Below, piece after piece: positions 16,034 through 24,568 of a stretch of DNA of 64,000 nucleotides. Under the pieces are notes generated by a model. It ran no database searches. It saw nothing but the letters and a program-made list of their open reading frames with translations, and was not told where the DNA came from. The DNA comes from Solwaraspora sp. WMMD791 (lineage in GTDB: Bacteria > Actinomycetota > Actinomycetes > Mycobacteriales > Micromonosporaceae): the NCBI RefSeq assembly GCF_029581195.1, contig NZ_CP120737.1:5123001-5187000 (forward strand). The letters are read 5' to 3'. Every line of letters begins with the position of its first letter. Positions within the stretch are counted from its first letter, which is position 1. The translations under genes and the position numbers were made by a program.

Positions 16034-17764
16034 TCAATCTCGACCGGGCGCGGTCGAGATTCCGGTGGTGCCGTGGTCAGGGGTCGTGGCTGTCTGGGCG
16101 AGTAGTGCGGTGATGAGGTCTGCCAGTGGGGTGATCGTGTGTCTCTGGTGGTGGGGTAGGCGTTGGTGGTGGTGGCAGCCGGGGCAGGTGCCGGTGTCGT
16201 TGGTGGGCAGGGTGAGGGCGCAGCGGGCGCAGGCGGTGAGGTGTTCGTCGTCGAGCGCGGCGGCGAGGGTGTCGCGGTGGGTGTGGTGGCGTTGCCACCA
16301 GGACAGTGCACGCCACCGCCGGTCGACGTTTTCGTCACGCCACTGCGGATAGGTGAGCCGGGTGCCGTAGTGGCGGTTGGGGGGTTGCCAGTCGCGCCAG
16401 ACGTCGGCTTGGGCGTCCTCACGAATCTGGGCGTGGTCGAGCCAGCGGTGTTCGGTGGGGGTGAGCAGACGTTGTCGTGCGAGGCGGGCGGCGGCGGTGT
16501 ACCAGGCGGGCCGGTCGCCTCCAGTTGCGGTGAGGTGGGCGAGGTGGTGGACCTGATGGCTCCAGGCGGTGTGGTGTGCCCGGGTGAGCGCGGTGCGCAG
16601 CGTCTTGGCGGTGGTCGGGTCGTCGGGGTGGTGTCGCCACCAGTCGGCGAGCGCGGCCAGAACGCTGCTGGTGTCGAGGTCGGGAGTGAACGGGTTGCGG
16701 GGGTCGTGGTCGCGGTCGAACAGGTAGGCCAGCAGGTCGACGGCGGCGGGGCCGAGGTCCGATTCGAGTTGCTGTGGGTGGCGGGCCAGGGTGTGCAGGG
16801 TGTGGGAGCGTTGGCGGGCGAGCTCGGCGGCGTGTTCACGCCGGTAGGCGGGTTGGGCGGCGGCGGTGATGGTGGCGCGTTCGGTGAGGATCGCGGTGAT
16901 CGTGGTTTCGGCGGCTTCGGGGTCGGTGAGGTTCCAGGCGTGGGCGGTGACGGCGCGGGCGGGGTCGCGGACGAGGCCGGTCGCGGCGACGATCAGCCGG
17001 CCGTGTTTGGCGATCAGGTCGAAGTCGGTGACAGGGTGTCGGCGGTAGCGGCTGGGGGCGTGGTCTTCGCGGAGGTGTTTGGCGGCGTTGCGGGTGAAGG
17101 TGACGGCCCGGTGGACGGTGGTGGTAAACAGCAGCAGGGGCGGGCAGTGCGGGAACCTGCCGCGCCACGCCTGGTCGCGGGCGTAGGCGCGGTAACGGTC
17201 GAGTTTGGCTCTGAGCTGGTTTTGGGTCATGGAGGCGAGGTCGATCTCCACGAACGCCGCCGTCGTCCTGCCGTCTGGCAGGGTGGCTTCGTAGACGGCG
17301 TCGGGGGTGAGGCGCTTGGTCGTGGTGCCGCCCCATGCGGAGGTGGGGCCGTCCCATTCCTGCCAGCCGGCCCGGTCGGTGGCCCAGCCGGTCATGGTGA
17401 GTCCGGCGGGCGGGCCGTTGTCGCGCAGGGCGAGCCACACCTCGGTGATGGTGGCGGCGTGGGCGGTGAACATGGCGGAGGGTCGGCGGCCGTCCGTCAG
17501 GGCGGTGCCGGTGATCAGGCGTGCTCCGGCGAGGCGGAGCCACCAGTGGTGGGGTGCGCTGCCGGTGTGGCGGCCGGGCCGGTCGTAGTCGACCATGCCG
17601 GCGCTGCGGAGTTGTTCGAGCCGGTACAGCACTGTGCGGGCCGGTGTGGCGGTGGCGCGGGCGAGTTGGTCGGTGGTCATGACCCGGTGGTCGTTGAGCA
17701 GGAGCAGGAGTTGTTCGCTGGGACCGCCGGAGGCCCGCAGCCGTAGGGTGGTTCCGGAGGACAT
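16034..17764 (-). CDS. replication-relaxation family protein
   Basis: ATG 17764 is preceded by AAAGGA and gives 576 residues. The N-terminus is a winged-helix domain (QLLLLLNDHRVMTTDQLARA, TVLYRLEQLRSAGMVDYDRP), the hallmark of the Replic_Relax family on actinobacterial plasmids and integrative elements. A nuclease-like core follows (WEWDGP-type Trp-rich segment, then AAFVEIDLASMTQNQLRAKL and RYRAYARDQAWRGRFPH). Near the C-terminus a small zinc ribbon is visible (CARCAL, then CPGCHHH). It probably initiates replication or DNA transfer of the excised circle. A palindrome at 17815-17828 lies in its promoter region, and repeat-rich DNA lies beyond its 3' end. Confidence 0.8.
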   Translation of the reverse strand: MSSGTTLRLRASGGPSEQLLLLLNDHRVMTTDQLARATATPARTVLYRLEQLRSAGMVDYDRPGRHTGSAPHHWWLRLAGARLITGTALTDGRRPSAMFTAHAATITEVWLALRDNGPPAGLTMTGWATDRAGWQEWDGPTSAWGGTTTKRLTPDAVYEATLPDGRTTAAFVEIDLASMTQNQLRAKLDRYRAYARDQAWRGRFPHCPPLLLFTTTVHRAVTFTRNAAKHLREDHAPSRYRRHPVTDFDLIAKHGRLIVAATGLVRDPARAVTAHAWNLTDPEAAETTITAILTERATITAAAQPAYRREHAAELARQRSHTLHTLARHPQQLESDLGPAAVDLLAYLFDRDHDPRNPFTPDLDTSSVLAALADWWRHHPDDPTTAKTLRTALTRAHHTAWSHQVHHLAHLTATGGDRPAWYTAAARLARQRLLTPTEHRWLDHAQIREDAQADVWRDWQPPNRHYGTRLTYPQWRDENVDRRWRALSWWQRHHTHRDTLAAALDDEHLTACARCALTLPTNDTGTCPGCHHHQRLPHHQRHTITPLADLITALLAQTATTPDHGTTGISTAPGRD

Positions 17765-17814
17765 CAGCTTTCCTTTCGATGTCGCGCTGATAAGCGCATC
17801 CCTGGGGGAAGAGT

Positions 17815-17828
17815 TGACATCTATGTCA
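17815..17828. promoter_or_regulatory. TGACAT-CT-ATGTCA palindrome upstream of the replication-relaxation gene
   Basis: Perfect 6-bp arms with a 2-bp spacer lie 51 bp upstream of the ATG at 17764, where a repressor would overlap the promoter. Related CTGACAG, CTGTCAG and TGACAG words recur at about 17920-18110. Confidence 0.5.
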
Positions 17829-18741
17829 GTCGCCGGTCCATGAAGGATGGGCGAAGCGGGGTTGACCTGCGGGTTCAAGCCGTGTTGGGTTGCGGATCGG
17901 GTTGAGAGCAGTCCGCAACCCCTGACAGCCGCACCGCGTCGGGCACGGACCGACACCCGGATCGGGCACCTTCTGTCAGCGCCTGGACCGGGGTGAACCC
18001 CGCGAAGGCCGCTGTTCAACCTCGAATCATCCAGTTCAACTACTAATCGGACACTCTCTGTCGGTGGTGGACTTCTGTCAGGCGTCGGTGATGACAGACA
18101 CCGTCAGGGACTGGACAGCCCCGCACTGCCACCGCCGCAGCGGGATCGGGTGTTGGGCGGGTGGTGGGTGTCTGTTGGGTAGACAACAGCCCCGGCGCGA
18201 GGCGCGGGCCGAGGACGAGCTACCCCTTCACCAAGGGATTACAAATCCGGGCCGCCGATTGGAAAACCGCAGGCCACAGCGCTTCAACCTGAGACGCCAT
18301 CCGTCGGCTTCATCCCGGTACGCGCGGACTGTCGGCAACAGGGGATGACCGAGGTCCTCTACCTATAGAGGGGAAGCGTGGGCGGTCGAACTTTCCGTCC
18401 GCGCGAGAAAAATCTTGGCCACCCGCGCGCGTAGGTGCGATGCGCCGTCTCGCTGTTGTCAGCGGCGAGCGGGCCTTCGCGTAGATTGATCGCCGCTCGT
18501 CGGGCGATCAGGGCGGCCGGCTAGTGGTCAGGGAGTTCACTGCGGGACGCTGCGGCCCTGGCCATCTGCTGTCCGTGGTGCATGACGGTCCAGCCCGGAC
18601 CGGGCCCCGCTGACCCGCCCGGCATCCCGCTCTTTCACATCCCGAAAATCTGCCCCTTGACGGGAATAGACCATCGGTGCTATTGCGCTGGCCTATCGCG
18701 CAGCCGCGTTCCATGCGGGCAGTCGATCGTGAGGAGCTGAT
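17829..18741. other. about 0.9-kb stretch without a supported gene
   Basis: Recurring CTGTCAG/CTGACAG words occupy the first 300 bp, and a small hairpin CCTCTA-CCTA-TAGAGG lies at about 18356-18371. Short open frames (for example 18064-18348, plus strand) have no ribosome binding site or domain. The stretch may hold regulatory or origin functions for the element backbone; nothing more can be shown. Confidence 0.5.
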
Positions 18742-19125
18742 TTGACCAGCGTGGACTTTCACGCCAGGTGCGAGTCGTACGTCCGGATCTCGATCAAAGA
18801 CCTCAACGGCAAGTACGGTGTCTACCTGGACACCGACTACCCTGACCAGCACAACTTCCCCGGTGTGAAGGTCGCCGCGTGCGAACTCGCCGCCGGTCAC
18901 CCGGGCGAGTGCGAGATGTTCGTCGAGGGCGATGGCGGCCACAACGGCGAGCCCTACCAGGGGCACTGGCTGGCCTGGCACCACCGCAGCAAGTACGACG
19001 AGCTGCAGAGCACCTACCGGTGGACCAGCCACCCCGAATGCTGCCAGGCGCAGAGCCCGACCGGATGGCACTGCAACCGCTACGCCAAGCACCGTGGCGG
19101 CCACGCCTTCATAGTCGAGGACTAG
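18742..19125 (+). CDS. Cys/His-rich small protein, unknown
   Basis: The TTG start at 18742 has GAGGAG at 18731-18736, 5 nt before it. The 127-residue protein has paired Cys/His segments (CELAAGHPGECEMFVEG, HPECCQAQSPTGWHC and CNRYAKHRGGH), suggesting one or two bound zinc ions. The repeated pattern Cys-x(n)-GH(P/x)G hints at an internal duplication. No family is recognised. A strong terminator follows the stop at 19137. It is probably a stand-alone cargo or regulatory protein of the element. Confidence 0.7.
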   Translation: MTSVDFHARCESYVRISIKDLNGKYGVYLDTDYPDQHNFPGVKVAACELAAGHPGECEMFVEGDGGHNGEPYQGHWLAWHHRSKYDELQSTYRWTSHPECCQAQSPTGWHCNRYAKHRGGHAFIVED

Positions 19126-19136
19126 CGACGGCACCA

Positions 19137-19176
19137 GGTCCGGCCCGCCGCCCTACCAAAGTCGGCGGGCCGGACC
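19137..19176. terminator. 14-bp bidirectional hairpin
   Basis: GGTCCGGCCCGCCG (19137-19150) pairs perfectly with CGGCGGGCCGGACC (19163-19176) around a 12-nt loop. It sits between two convergent genes and can serve both. Confidence 0.85.
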
Positions 19177-19194
19177 CGCGCGTCAGGCAGCGCC

Positions 19195-20151
19195 CTACCA
19201 GCCGCGCCGGCTCTGGTAGGGCGGCAACTGGTCCCGCAGCACCCCCGCGAACTCCGCCCGCAGGGCCGCAAGGTCGACCGGCCGCCCAGCCATCCGCTGA
19301 CCCAGCTCGGCGAGGGGCCACGCCGCAAGGTAGCCGAACCGCACCGCGTACACCCCGACCGTGTGCAGGCCATACCGGTCCGAGTAATCCAGCAACGCGT
19401 ACCCGAGCAACTGGTCCAGGTCCGTCCGCGCCAGCGACGCCGCCCGAGTGCCGTCCGCGCGGGGCTTGCCACCCTGACCAGCTTTGAAATCGACCAACAT
19501 CCCACCGGCGATCAGGTCCGCGTCGCCAGCGAGGTCGGCACTGCCGTCGAACGTCATACCGGTCGTCACGGGCCCGGCCGGCAACCCTGGCAGCAGCCGC
19601 TCAACCGCCAGATCCCGCATCGCGACCAGGTCGGCCACCTCCACCTCGTTGGCCAACGCGAGTAGATCCGCCGCGCAACTGGACTCGTCCAGGCGCATCA
19701 GCCGGGAGTGCTCCACCGACACCGCCCGGTACAACTCCACCAGCAGCGCCAAGGCGTAACAGACCCGCGCCCACCACTCGTCACCACGATCGGCGAACCC
19801 GGCCGGACGCATCCGCAACTCGACCGCACCGTTCGCCGTCTTGCGGGGAGATTCCCCGGCCGCGAGCTCGCGAAGCAACTCCCTGCCCGCCCGCAGGCAC
19901 GGCGCCCGCCCCGACAACAGCCCCACCAGTGGCAGCGCGATCGACGGCAGCGGATCCACGAGCATCCGCAGCCAGAAATCGATCGCCGCACCCTGCGTAC
20001 CCGGCACCACCCCAGCCGGCATCAGCACCTGCTGGACGCCGGCCGCGACGCGGAACTCCGACTGGATCTCCTTGTACTGAGGAAACGTGGCACCCAGCCA
20101 CGCCGCCACCGGGCTCTGCCGGTCCTTCACCTCATACGTCAATGCAGACAC
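19195..20151 (-). CDS. PD-(D/E)XK nuclease-like protein
   Basis: The 318-residue protein is not from a family I can name, but its last third shows a nuclease-like site. Asp210/Asp212 lie in GSADLAGDADLI, Asp221-Phe-Lys223 in LVDFKAG, and Gln247-x3-Tyr251 in DQLLGYALL. This D...DxK...QxxxY order is that of Cas4/RecB-type PD-(D/E)XK nucleases. The N-terminal 200 residues are helical without a recognised domain. It faces a sigma-like gene across a 247-bp gap (20152-20398). A role in defence, element processing or DNA repair is possible; none is demonstrated. Confidence 0.65.
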   Translation of the reverse strand: MSALTYEVKDRQSPVAAWLGATFPQYKEIQSEFRVAAGVQQVLMPAGVVPGTQGAAIDFWLRMLVDPLPSIALPLVGLLSGRAPCLRAGRELLRELAAGESPRKTANGAVELRMRPAGFADRGDEWWARVCYALALLVELYRAVSVEHSRLMRLDESSCAADLLALANEVEVADLVAMRDLAVERLLPGLPAGPVTTGMTFDGSADLAGDADLIAGGMLVDFKAGQGGKPRADGTRAASLARTDLDQLLGYALLDYSDRYGLHTVGVYAVRFGYLAAWPLAELGQRMAGRPVDLAALRAEFAGVLRDQLPPYQSRRGW

Positions 20152-20398
20152 ACCAGCACACTACCGAGGGCAACCGACAGGAAGCGCTAAGCGATCCACG
20201 CTCCAAACTGCCCTCCACCCGACAGCTGGCAGCAGAACGGGCCGCTGAGCAGTGACATCCATCCGGCACCTCGCACGTAGGCTCGTCATCACGGTCAGGA
20301 GCCACAGTCCGCTCCGGTGGTGAGCAGCGAAGGACGGGGTCAACGGGATGCGATCATCGCGCCGTACCGGCAACCGGTCTCGCTGACAGGGATCCGCC

Positions 20399-21259
20399 GT
20401 GCCCGCCCCGCACCAGCCGACCCCACTGCCCAACGCCGGACTGGGACCACCACGACGACGGGCAGACCTCACCGTCCTCGGCCAGATCGAAGCCCAGGCC
20501 CGCACCCGCATCACCCTGACCCTCCCCAGCAACGTCATCGACCCGGACACACCACCGACCCCGCTACCCATGGTCGACTTCCGCCTCTACGTCATGCGCG
20601 CCCCCGGCCCCATCCGGGACCGAGCCTGGCGGTGCCTCGCCGAAACCGCCCGCGCCCACCGCGGCGACTGGAACCTCTACTCGCTCGGCGTCGCCTACCC
20701 AAAACTCCGCGCCCAGGCCAACAAACTCACCGCCTACCTCGCCCCCGGCCCGGCCGCCCAGGTCCACTACACCCTCGCCATCGAGTTCCTGTTCGCCCTA
20801 CACCGCCTCGACCTGACCACCCCTAACCTCTTCCCCCGACTCACCGACGCCGCCTACACCCACGCCAGCGGACGCAAACGACAACACCCACCACCCACCT
20901 ACGACCTCGACGCGCTACCCGACGGCCGCATCCCCCACTCCGAGCACGGCAACCCCGAACACGACGCCCACCTCAACGACGCCAACCAGGAGACCGTCCA
21001 CGACGTCCTGAACCGCCTCGTCACCCACTCCGGCGGGCAGACGATCAGCGACACCCAGGCCACCCTGATCCGCCGCACCTACCTCAACGGCGAAACCCTG
21101 CGCCACGTCGCCACCGACCTGCACCTCAGCGAACCCAGCGCCTCCAAACAACGCTCCCGCGCCGCCACTACCATCGCCAGACTTCTCGGCCGACACGACC
21201 TCACCGAGCCCACACCCACCCGTCCGGCCGTTCGGCACGACCCGCCCGAGCGGAGATAG
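20399..21259 (+). CDS. sigma-70 region 4-like regulator
   Basis: The GTG start at 20399 gives 286 residues. The C-terminal part (TQATLIRRTYLNGETLRHVA, TDLHLSEPSASKQRSRAATT) is a clear region 4-type helix-turn-helix. The N-terminal 180 residues are helical and not obviously sigma region 2. Proteins of this layout recur on actinobacterial integrative elements, where they probably control backbone genes. Codons are strongly C-ending. It is divergent from the nuclease-like gene. Confidence 0.65.
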   Translation: MPAPHQPTPLPNAGLGPPRRRADLTVLGQIEAQARTRITLTLPSNVIDPDTPPTPLPMVDFRLYVMRAPGPIRDRAWRCLAETARAHRGDWNLYSLGVAYPKLRAQANKLTAYLAPGPAAQVHYTLAIEFLFALHRLDLTTPNLFPRLTDAAYTHASGRKRQHPPPTYDLDALPDGRIPHSEHGNPEHDAHLNDANQETVHDVLNRLVTHSGGQTISDTQATLIRRTYLNGETLRHVATDLHLSEPSASKQRSRAATTIARLLGRHDLTEPTPTRPAVRHDPPERR

Positions 21260-21279
21260 ACGCCACCGTGCCCGCCAGG

Positions 21280-21945
21280 TCAATCCGGAGGCAGGCCGCC
21301 GTCGGCCGTCAGCGCCGCCCTGGTGCCGAACGCCAACTCGATCCCGGTGCGCAACAGCGACAGAGCCTCCCGCGCTGGCGCATCATCCTCGGAGATCCAC
21401 ATACAGTGATCTTCCAAGTCGTCCACGCACACCAACACCGGCCCGGCGAACGGCTCCCACGGAACGACCATGCTCCAGTCGTCCACCCCTCCCTCGAAGC
21501 AATGCACGTACAGGACCACCCCGCCACGCCCAGCGACACGACCAAACTCACCGCCGAGGGCGATCACACGCGGCGCTTGGTCGAAGGCAACCTGAGCGTC
21601 AACAGCGGAAGCCCACCGGACCCGCACCGCCGCAGCCGCCACGAAATCACTCAGCCCATCACGCGGAGGCTCGGGGTTCGGATGCGCCAACTCCCACGCC
21701 AACCGCTCTGCCAACCTCCGCCGACGCCCGGCAGCTCCCCGTGACTGGTCAACGTCAGCCACGGCGGGCACCGGTGGTTCGTCCGGCAGCGGCAAGCTCC
21801 ATCTCCACAGCTTGACACCCAGGCGGTTCGTGGCGCGAGCCACTGCTGAACGACGCTCGGCATGAGTACGTGGGGTAGTGGGCCGATCGCCGTCCTGAAC
21901 CGGCTCAGCGAATCGCGCGACCGCAGTCACTGCGACACGGGCCAA
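21280..21945 (-). CDS. hypothetical protein
   Basis: A 221-residue frame with good codon bias. The N-terminus is uncertain because the most upstream start is TTG 21945 and no strong ribosome binding site is seen. The C-terminal half is well ordered and acidic (VVLYVHCFEGGVDDWSMVVP, WEPFAGPVLVCVDDLEDHCM), with a shape like the contact-dependent immunity or SMI1-type small proteins, but that resemblance is weak. No function is assigned. It converges with the sigma-like gene, 20 bp away. Confidence 0.55.
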   Translation of the reverse strand: MARVAVTAVARFAEPVQDGDRPTTPRTHAERRSAVARATNRLGVKLWRWSLPLPDEPPVPAVADVDQSRGAAGRRRRLAERLAWELAHPNPEPPRDGLSDFVAAAAVRVRWASAVDAQVAFDQAPRVIALGGEFGRVAGRGGVVLYVHCFEGGVDDWSMVVPWEPFAGPVLVCVDDLEDHCMWISEDDAPAREALSLLRTGIELAFGTRAALTADGGLPPD

Positions 21946-22057
21946 CTGCAGGACGGGACCATAGTTCGCCTTCGCGCCTGGCTACGTGCCGATGGTTGAC
22001 CTCTCGATCCCGCGCCGCATTGAGCCACAGACCAGCCGAGGCCAACATTCTTGAGCG

Positions 22058-22405
22058 TCACCAATCCCGACTGTGTCGCCCTGGCCTACCGGTTCGGGCT
22101 TCAGGCAGTGGGCTGAAGATGTGATCTCGGTATGCGCGCTCCGGGACAAGGCGCCGACCAGCCTGAGCCTTCTTGAGCCAGTCGACAAGTTCGAGGATGT
22201 CCTCCTCGCGTACGCCTTCTTGGCGTAGCTTCGCCGCGAAGGCTTCAGGTGCCACCCCACGCCACCGGTCACGGGCGTTCATGAGGTCTGCCTTGAACAT
22301 GGCCTGTTCGTTCCACTTCAAGTGGTTGTCGTAGCCCTTGGCCATCATGGCGAGGTACTCGGCGATGCTGGCGACGCTGGATGGAAGGCCTTCAGGGTGA
22401 GTCAT
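22058..22405 (-). CDS. hypothetical helical protein
   Basis: The 115-residue protein starts at ATG 22405 (MTHPEGLPSSVASIAEYLAM). It is mostly helical with many Lys, Glu and Met residues, and its composition differs from the surrounding very GC-rich genes. A central segment (GVREEDILELVDWLKKAQAG) is amphipathic. No strong ribosome binding site is visible, so translation may be leaderless. Its upstream 143 bp are AT-richer than average and shared with the divergent zinc-ribbon gene. Confidence 0.55.
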   Translation of the reverse strand: MTHPEGLPSSVASIAEYLAMMAKGYDNHLKWNEQAMFKADLMNARDRWRGVAPEAFAAKLRQEGVREEDILELVDWLKKAQAGRRLVPERAYRDHIFSPLPEARTGRPGRHSRDW

Positions 22406-22528
22406 GGGCGAGTTGTATCATGTTGGTACGACATCGCTCAGAAAGCTTGACTTCTTGGCAGCGGCGCGGTGGTCCAAACAGTGCCCGTGCCGGAAGAGCT
22501 GAATTTAATGGTGAGATACCTGCATATA

Positions 22529-22549
22529 ATGGACGAGGCATTTGAATAA
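22529..22549 (+). CDS. possible six-codon leader ORF (MDEAFE)
   Basis: ATG 22529 is followed by five codons and TAA, whose last base is the A of the next gene's ATG (TAATG). The leader peptide MDEAFE closely resembles the N-terminus of the following protein, MDAFEQ, as if the start region had been duplicated. It may couple translation or be a chance duplication. Confidence 0.3.
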   Translation: MDEAFE

Positions 22550-22929
22550 TGGACGCCTTCGAACAGCAAGCCGAAGCGATCAAGGCCAATCCGGCTGCCT
22601 ATCGCAAGGAGAAACGGATCATCTGTGACCGCTGCCAGTCGCACCGCACGATCGCCGTGGTGTATGTCGGTGTGGACGGACGCCGGTGGCTATGGACGCC
22701 GGCTGGTCGCGGCCCGGTAAATCGTCCGGGGCAGAGCAGCGACGGTCCAGTCACTCCGGAACGCATACCTGCGCGAGCTGTTCCACTGCCCCGTGAGCTA
22801 GGGGATCTCGTCCAGTCTGCCGTAGCGACATGCCGACGGTGTCGAGCAGGGCTCCTCCTCATGCCCCAGATGGGTCGTATCCTCGCTGTCCCGCTGGGCG
22901 CGCCGACGTGGGCGCGGGTGACAGAGTAG
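22549..22929 (+). CDS. small zinc-ribbon protein, unknown
   Basis: The 126-residue protein has two Cys pairs, ICDRCQSHR near residue 26 and CRRCRAGL near residue 95, spaced as in a split zinc ribbon. The middle is basic and Pro/Arg-rich. The C-terminus is hydrophobic but not clearly membrane-spanning. ATG 22549 overlaps the stop of a six-codon reading frame upstream. It may be a nucleic-acid-binding accessory protein; no family is recognised. Confidence 0.6.
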   Translation: MDAFEQQAEAIKANPAAYRKEKRIICDRCQSHRTIAVVYVGVDGRRWLWTPAGRGPVNRPGQSSDGPVTPERIPARAVPLPRELGDLVQSAVATCRRCRAGLLLMPQMGRILAVPLGAPTWARVTE

Positions 22930-23043
22930 CCGCCGCCATATGGTACTTTTGGAGCAGAACTTTATTGCCTGACCGGGATCGGCGAATCTGGCTCGCGCGC
23001 CTTGGCCGCCGCGAGACTTGGCCCCGAAGGGGGTTACCTCGCC

Positions 23044-23217
23044 GTGTCCGCGCTCGAATCGTATCTTTCCGCTGGGCCCTGGGTACTGGTCATTGTCGCC
23101 TTGACCTTCGTCGTGCCCCGCCTCGTAGTCGCGTTGGTCGCCCTGTTCAGGGTGGACGCGGACAAGCTGCCGGCCGTGCTTCGGGCTCTGGCCGAACTCT
23201 TTCGCATCCGGCGCTGA
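23044..23217 (+). CDS. small single-pass membrane protein
   Basis: GTG 23044 gives 57 residues. One hydrophobic span (GPWVLVIVALTFVVPRLVVA) is followed by a short amphipathic tail (DKLPAVLRALAELFRIRR). AAGGGGG at about 23027-23033 serves as ribosome binding site, although the spacing of roughly 10 nt is long. An upstream in-frame ATG at 23002 would add a charged, non-signal-like extension. Small proteins of this kind occur on mobile elements; function unknown. Confidence 0.5.
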   Translation: MSALESYLSAGPWVLVIVALTFVVPRLVVALVALFRVDADKLPAVLRALAELFRIRR

Positions 23218-23434
23218 GGGGGTCAGCAACGGCGAGATGAAGACCTGCCCGGGGAGGATCGGCTTCGACGTGGGTCTGGTCTTGGGGTGCGGTCCGACCA
23301 CGGCCACAGGCGGGCGCGCTTCATGGAATCTCATTGAGGGAGTGCTCCTACGAGCACCGCTGGCTGCCCTCGGTACCTGAGCTGCGGCCGCGCCTTCCCG
23401 GGGCTGTCCGGCGGATTCGGTAGCGTACGTCCCT

Positions 23435-24487
23435 GTGACAGCTTCCGTGCTTGCCGAGGTCGCCGCTCTCGACCTGGCTGCCCAAGACCTGCCGTTACTG
23501 GCCGACATGTACCGGCTCGGCGAGGTCGAGGAGGTTCGATATCTGCCCGATGGGTTGATGAACCGCAACTGGCAGCTGCGGACAGCCGGTGGCGAGTTTG
23601 CGCTGAAGCTGCTGTTGGACGCGCCCGTGTCGACCGTGCGACGCAATCTGAGCGTCGCTGCGGCGCTCGCTGCGGCTGGGGTACCGGCGTGTCCGCCGGT
23701 ACGGACCCTCGGCGGCGATGTCGTCGCCGAGGTGGATGACCGCGCTTACAGTCTGTTCGGCTGGCTGGAGGGCGAGCACATTGCGGGTACCGGATTGTCG
23801 GCCGGTCAAGCACATCACCTTGGCGGTGTGGTTGGCAGGCTGCACCGCGAGCTCAACGATCCGGGCCTGCGGAGGTGGCTGCCGGCCGCCGGTGCCGTCA
23901 CGGCCACGGTGACAACGCCCGGCGAGGCGGTGGCCGAGGCTGACCGATATCTACGCGCCATCGACGCGTTCGCTTCGGCTACACCGTTCGACGTCCAGAC
24001 GGTCGAGCTGCTGCGGCGGCGCAAGGCGCTCATCGCGGAGTATGGGCACCTGCGCCCGGCCACCGGTCGCCCGGCTGGCCCTGCCGGATACACCCATGGC
24101 GATCTTCAGCATCGCAACATCATCTGGCGTGATGGGGCGGTGGCCGGAGTGATCGACTGGGATCGGATCAGGGTTCGCCCGTTCGGCGAGGAGATCGCCC
24201 GGACCGCCACCCTGCAGTTTGGCGGTGAGGCGGGCGAGTTGGATCTGGAGCTGGTGGCCGCGTTCGTCGCCGGGTACCGTGCCGTGGTCGCGATCAGCGA
24301 CGCCGAACTGGCCGACGCGGTGGACCGCCTATGGTGGAAGCGGGCCTCGGACTTCTGGCAGCTGGTCTTCCACTACGACCGAGGCGACCGCTCCTGTGAC
24401 CACCTCTTCTTCTCCGGTGAGGCGTTCCTGCACTGGTGGACGGCAAACCGGGGTCAGGTTCGCGACGCCTTCGCGGCGCGACCCTGA
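23435..24487 (+). CDS. APH/homoserine-kinase-II-like phosphotransferase
   Basis: The 350-residue kinase of the aminoglycoside phosphotransferase fold has an N-lobe with FALKLLLDAP (the Lys of the ATP site) and the catalytic loop HGDLQHRNIIW. The metal-binding segment is VIDWDRIRVRPFGEE. It shares its opening (DGLMNRNWQLRTAGGEFALK) with homoserine/choline kinase-like members. The acceptor is unknown. GTG 23435 lacks a clear ribosome binding site and may be leaderless. It is convergent with the biosynthetic-type operon at 24569-33031 and could belong to it, either as a pathway kinase or as self-resistance. Confidence 0.8.
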   Translation: MTASVLAEVAALDLAAQDLPLLADMYRLGEVEEVRYLPDGLMNRNWQLRTAGGEFALKLLLDAPVSTVRRNLSVAAALAAAGVPACPPVRTLGGDVVAEVDDRAYSLFGWLEGEHIAGTGLSAGQAHHLGGVVGRLHRELNDPGLRRWLPAAGAVTATVTTPGEAVAEADRYLRAIDAFASATPFDVQTVELLRRRKALIAEYGHLRPATGRPAGPAGYTHGDLQHRNIIWRDGAVAGVIDWDRIRVRPFGEEIARTATLQFGGEAGELDLELVAAFVAGYRAVVAISDAELADAVDRLWWKRASDFWQLVFHYDRGDRSCDHLFFSGEAFLHWWTANRGQVRDAFAARP

Positions 24488-24568
24488 CCCTCGCGCTACT
24501 TGCAGGGCGATGTGCTCGATCTTCCGGAGCGGGGCTGGAGGGCGCTACCGGGTCCGCGCTGGATGAGG

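Noticed and set aside
18064-18348. Possible 94-residue plus-strand protein in the gene-free stretch
   Set aside because: Low-complexity, Arg/Cys-rich translation without a ribosome binding site; probably chance.
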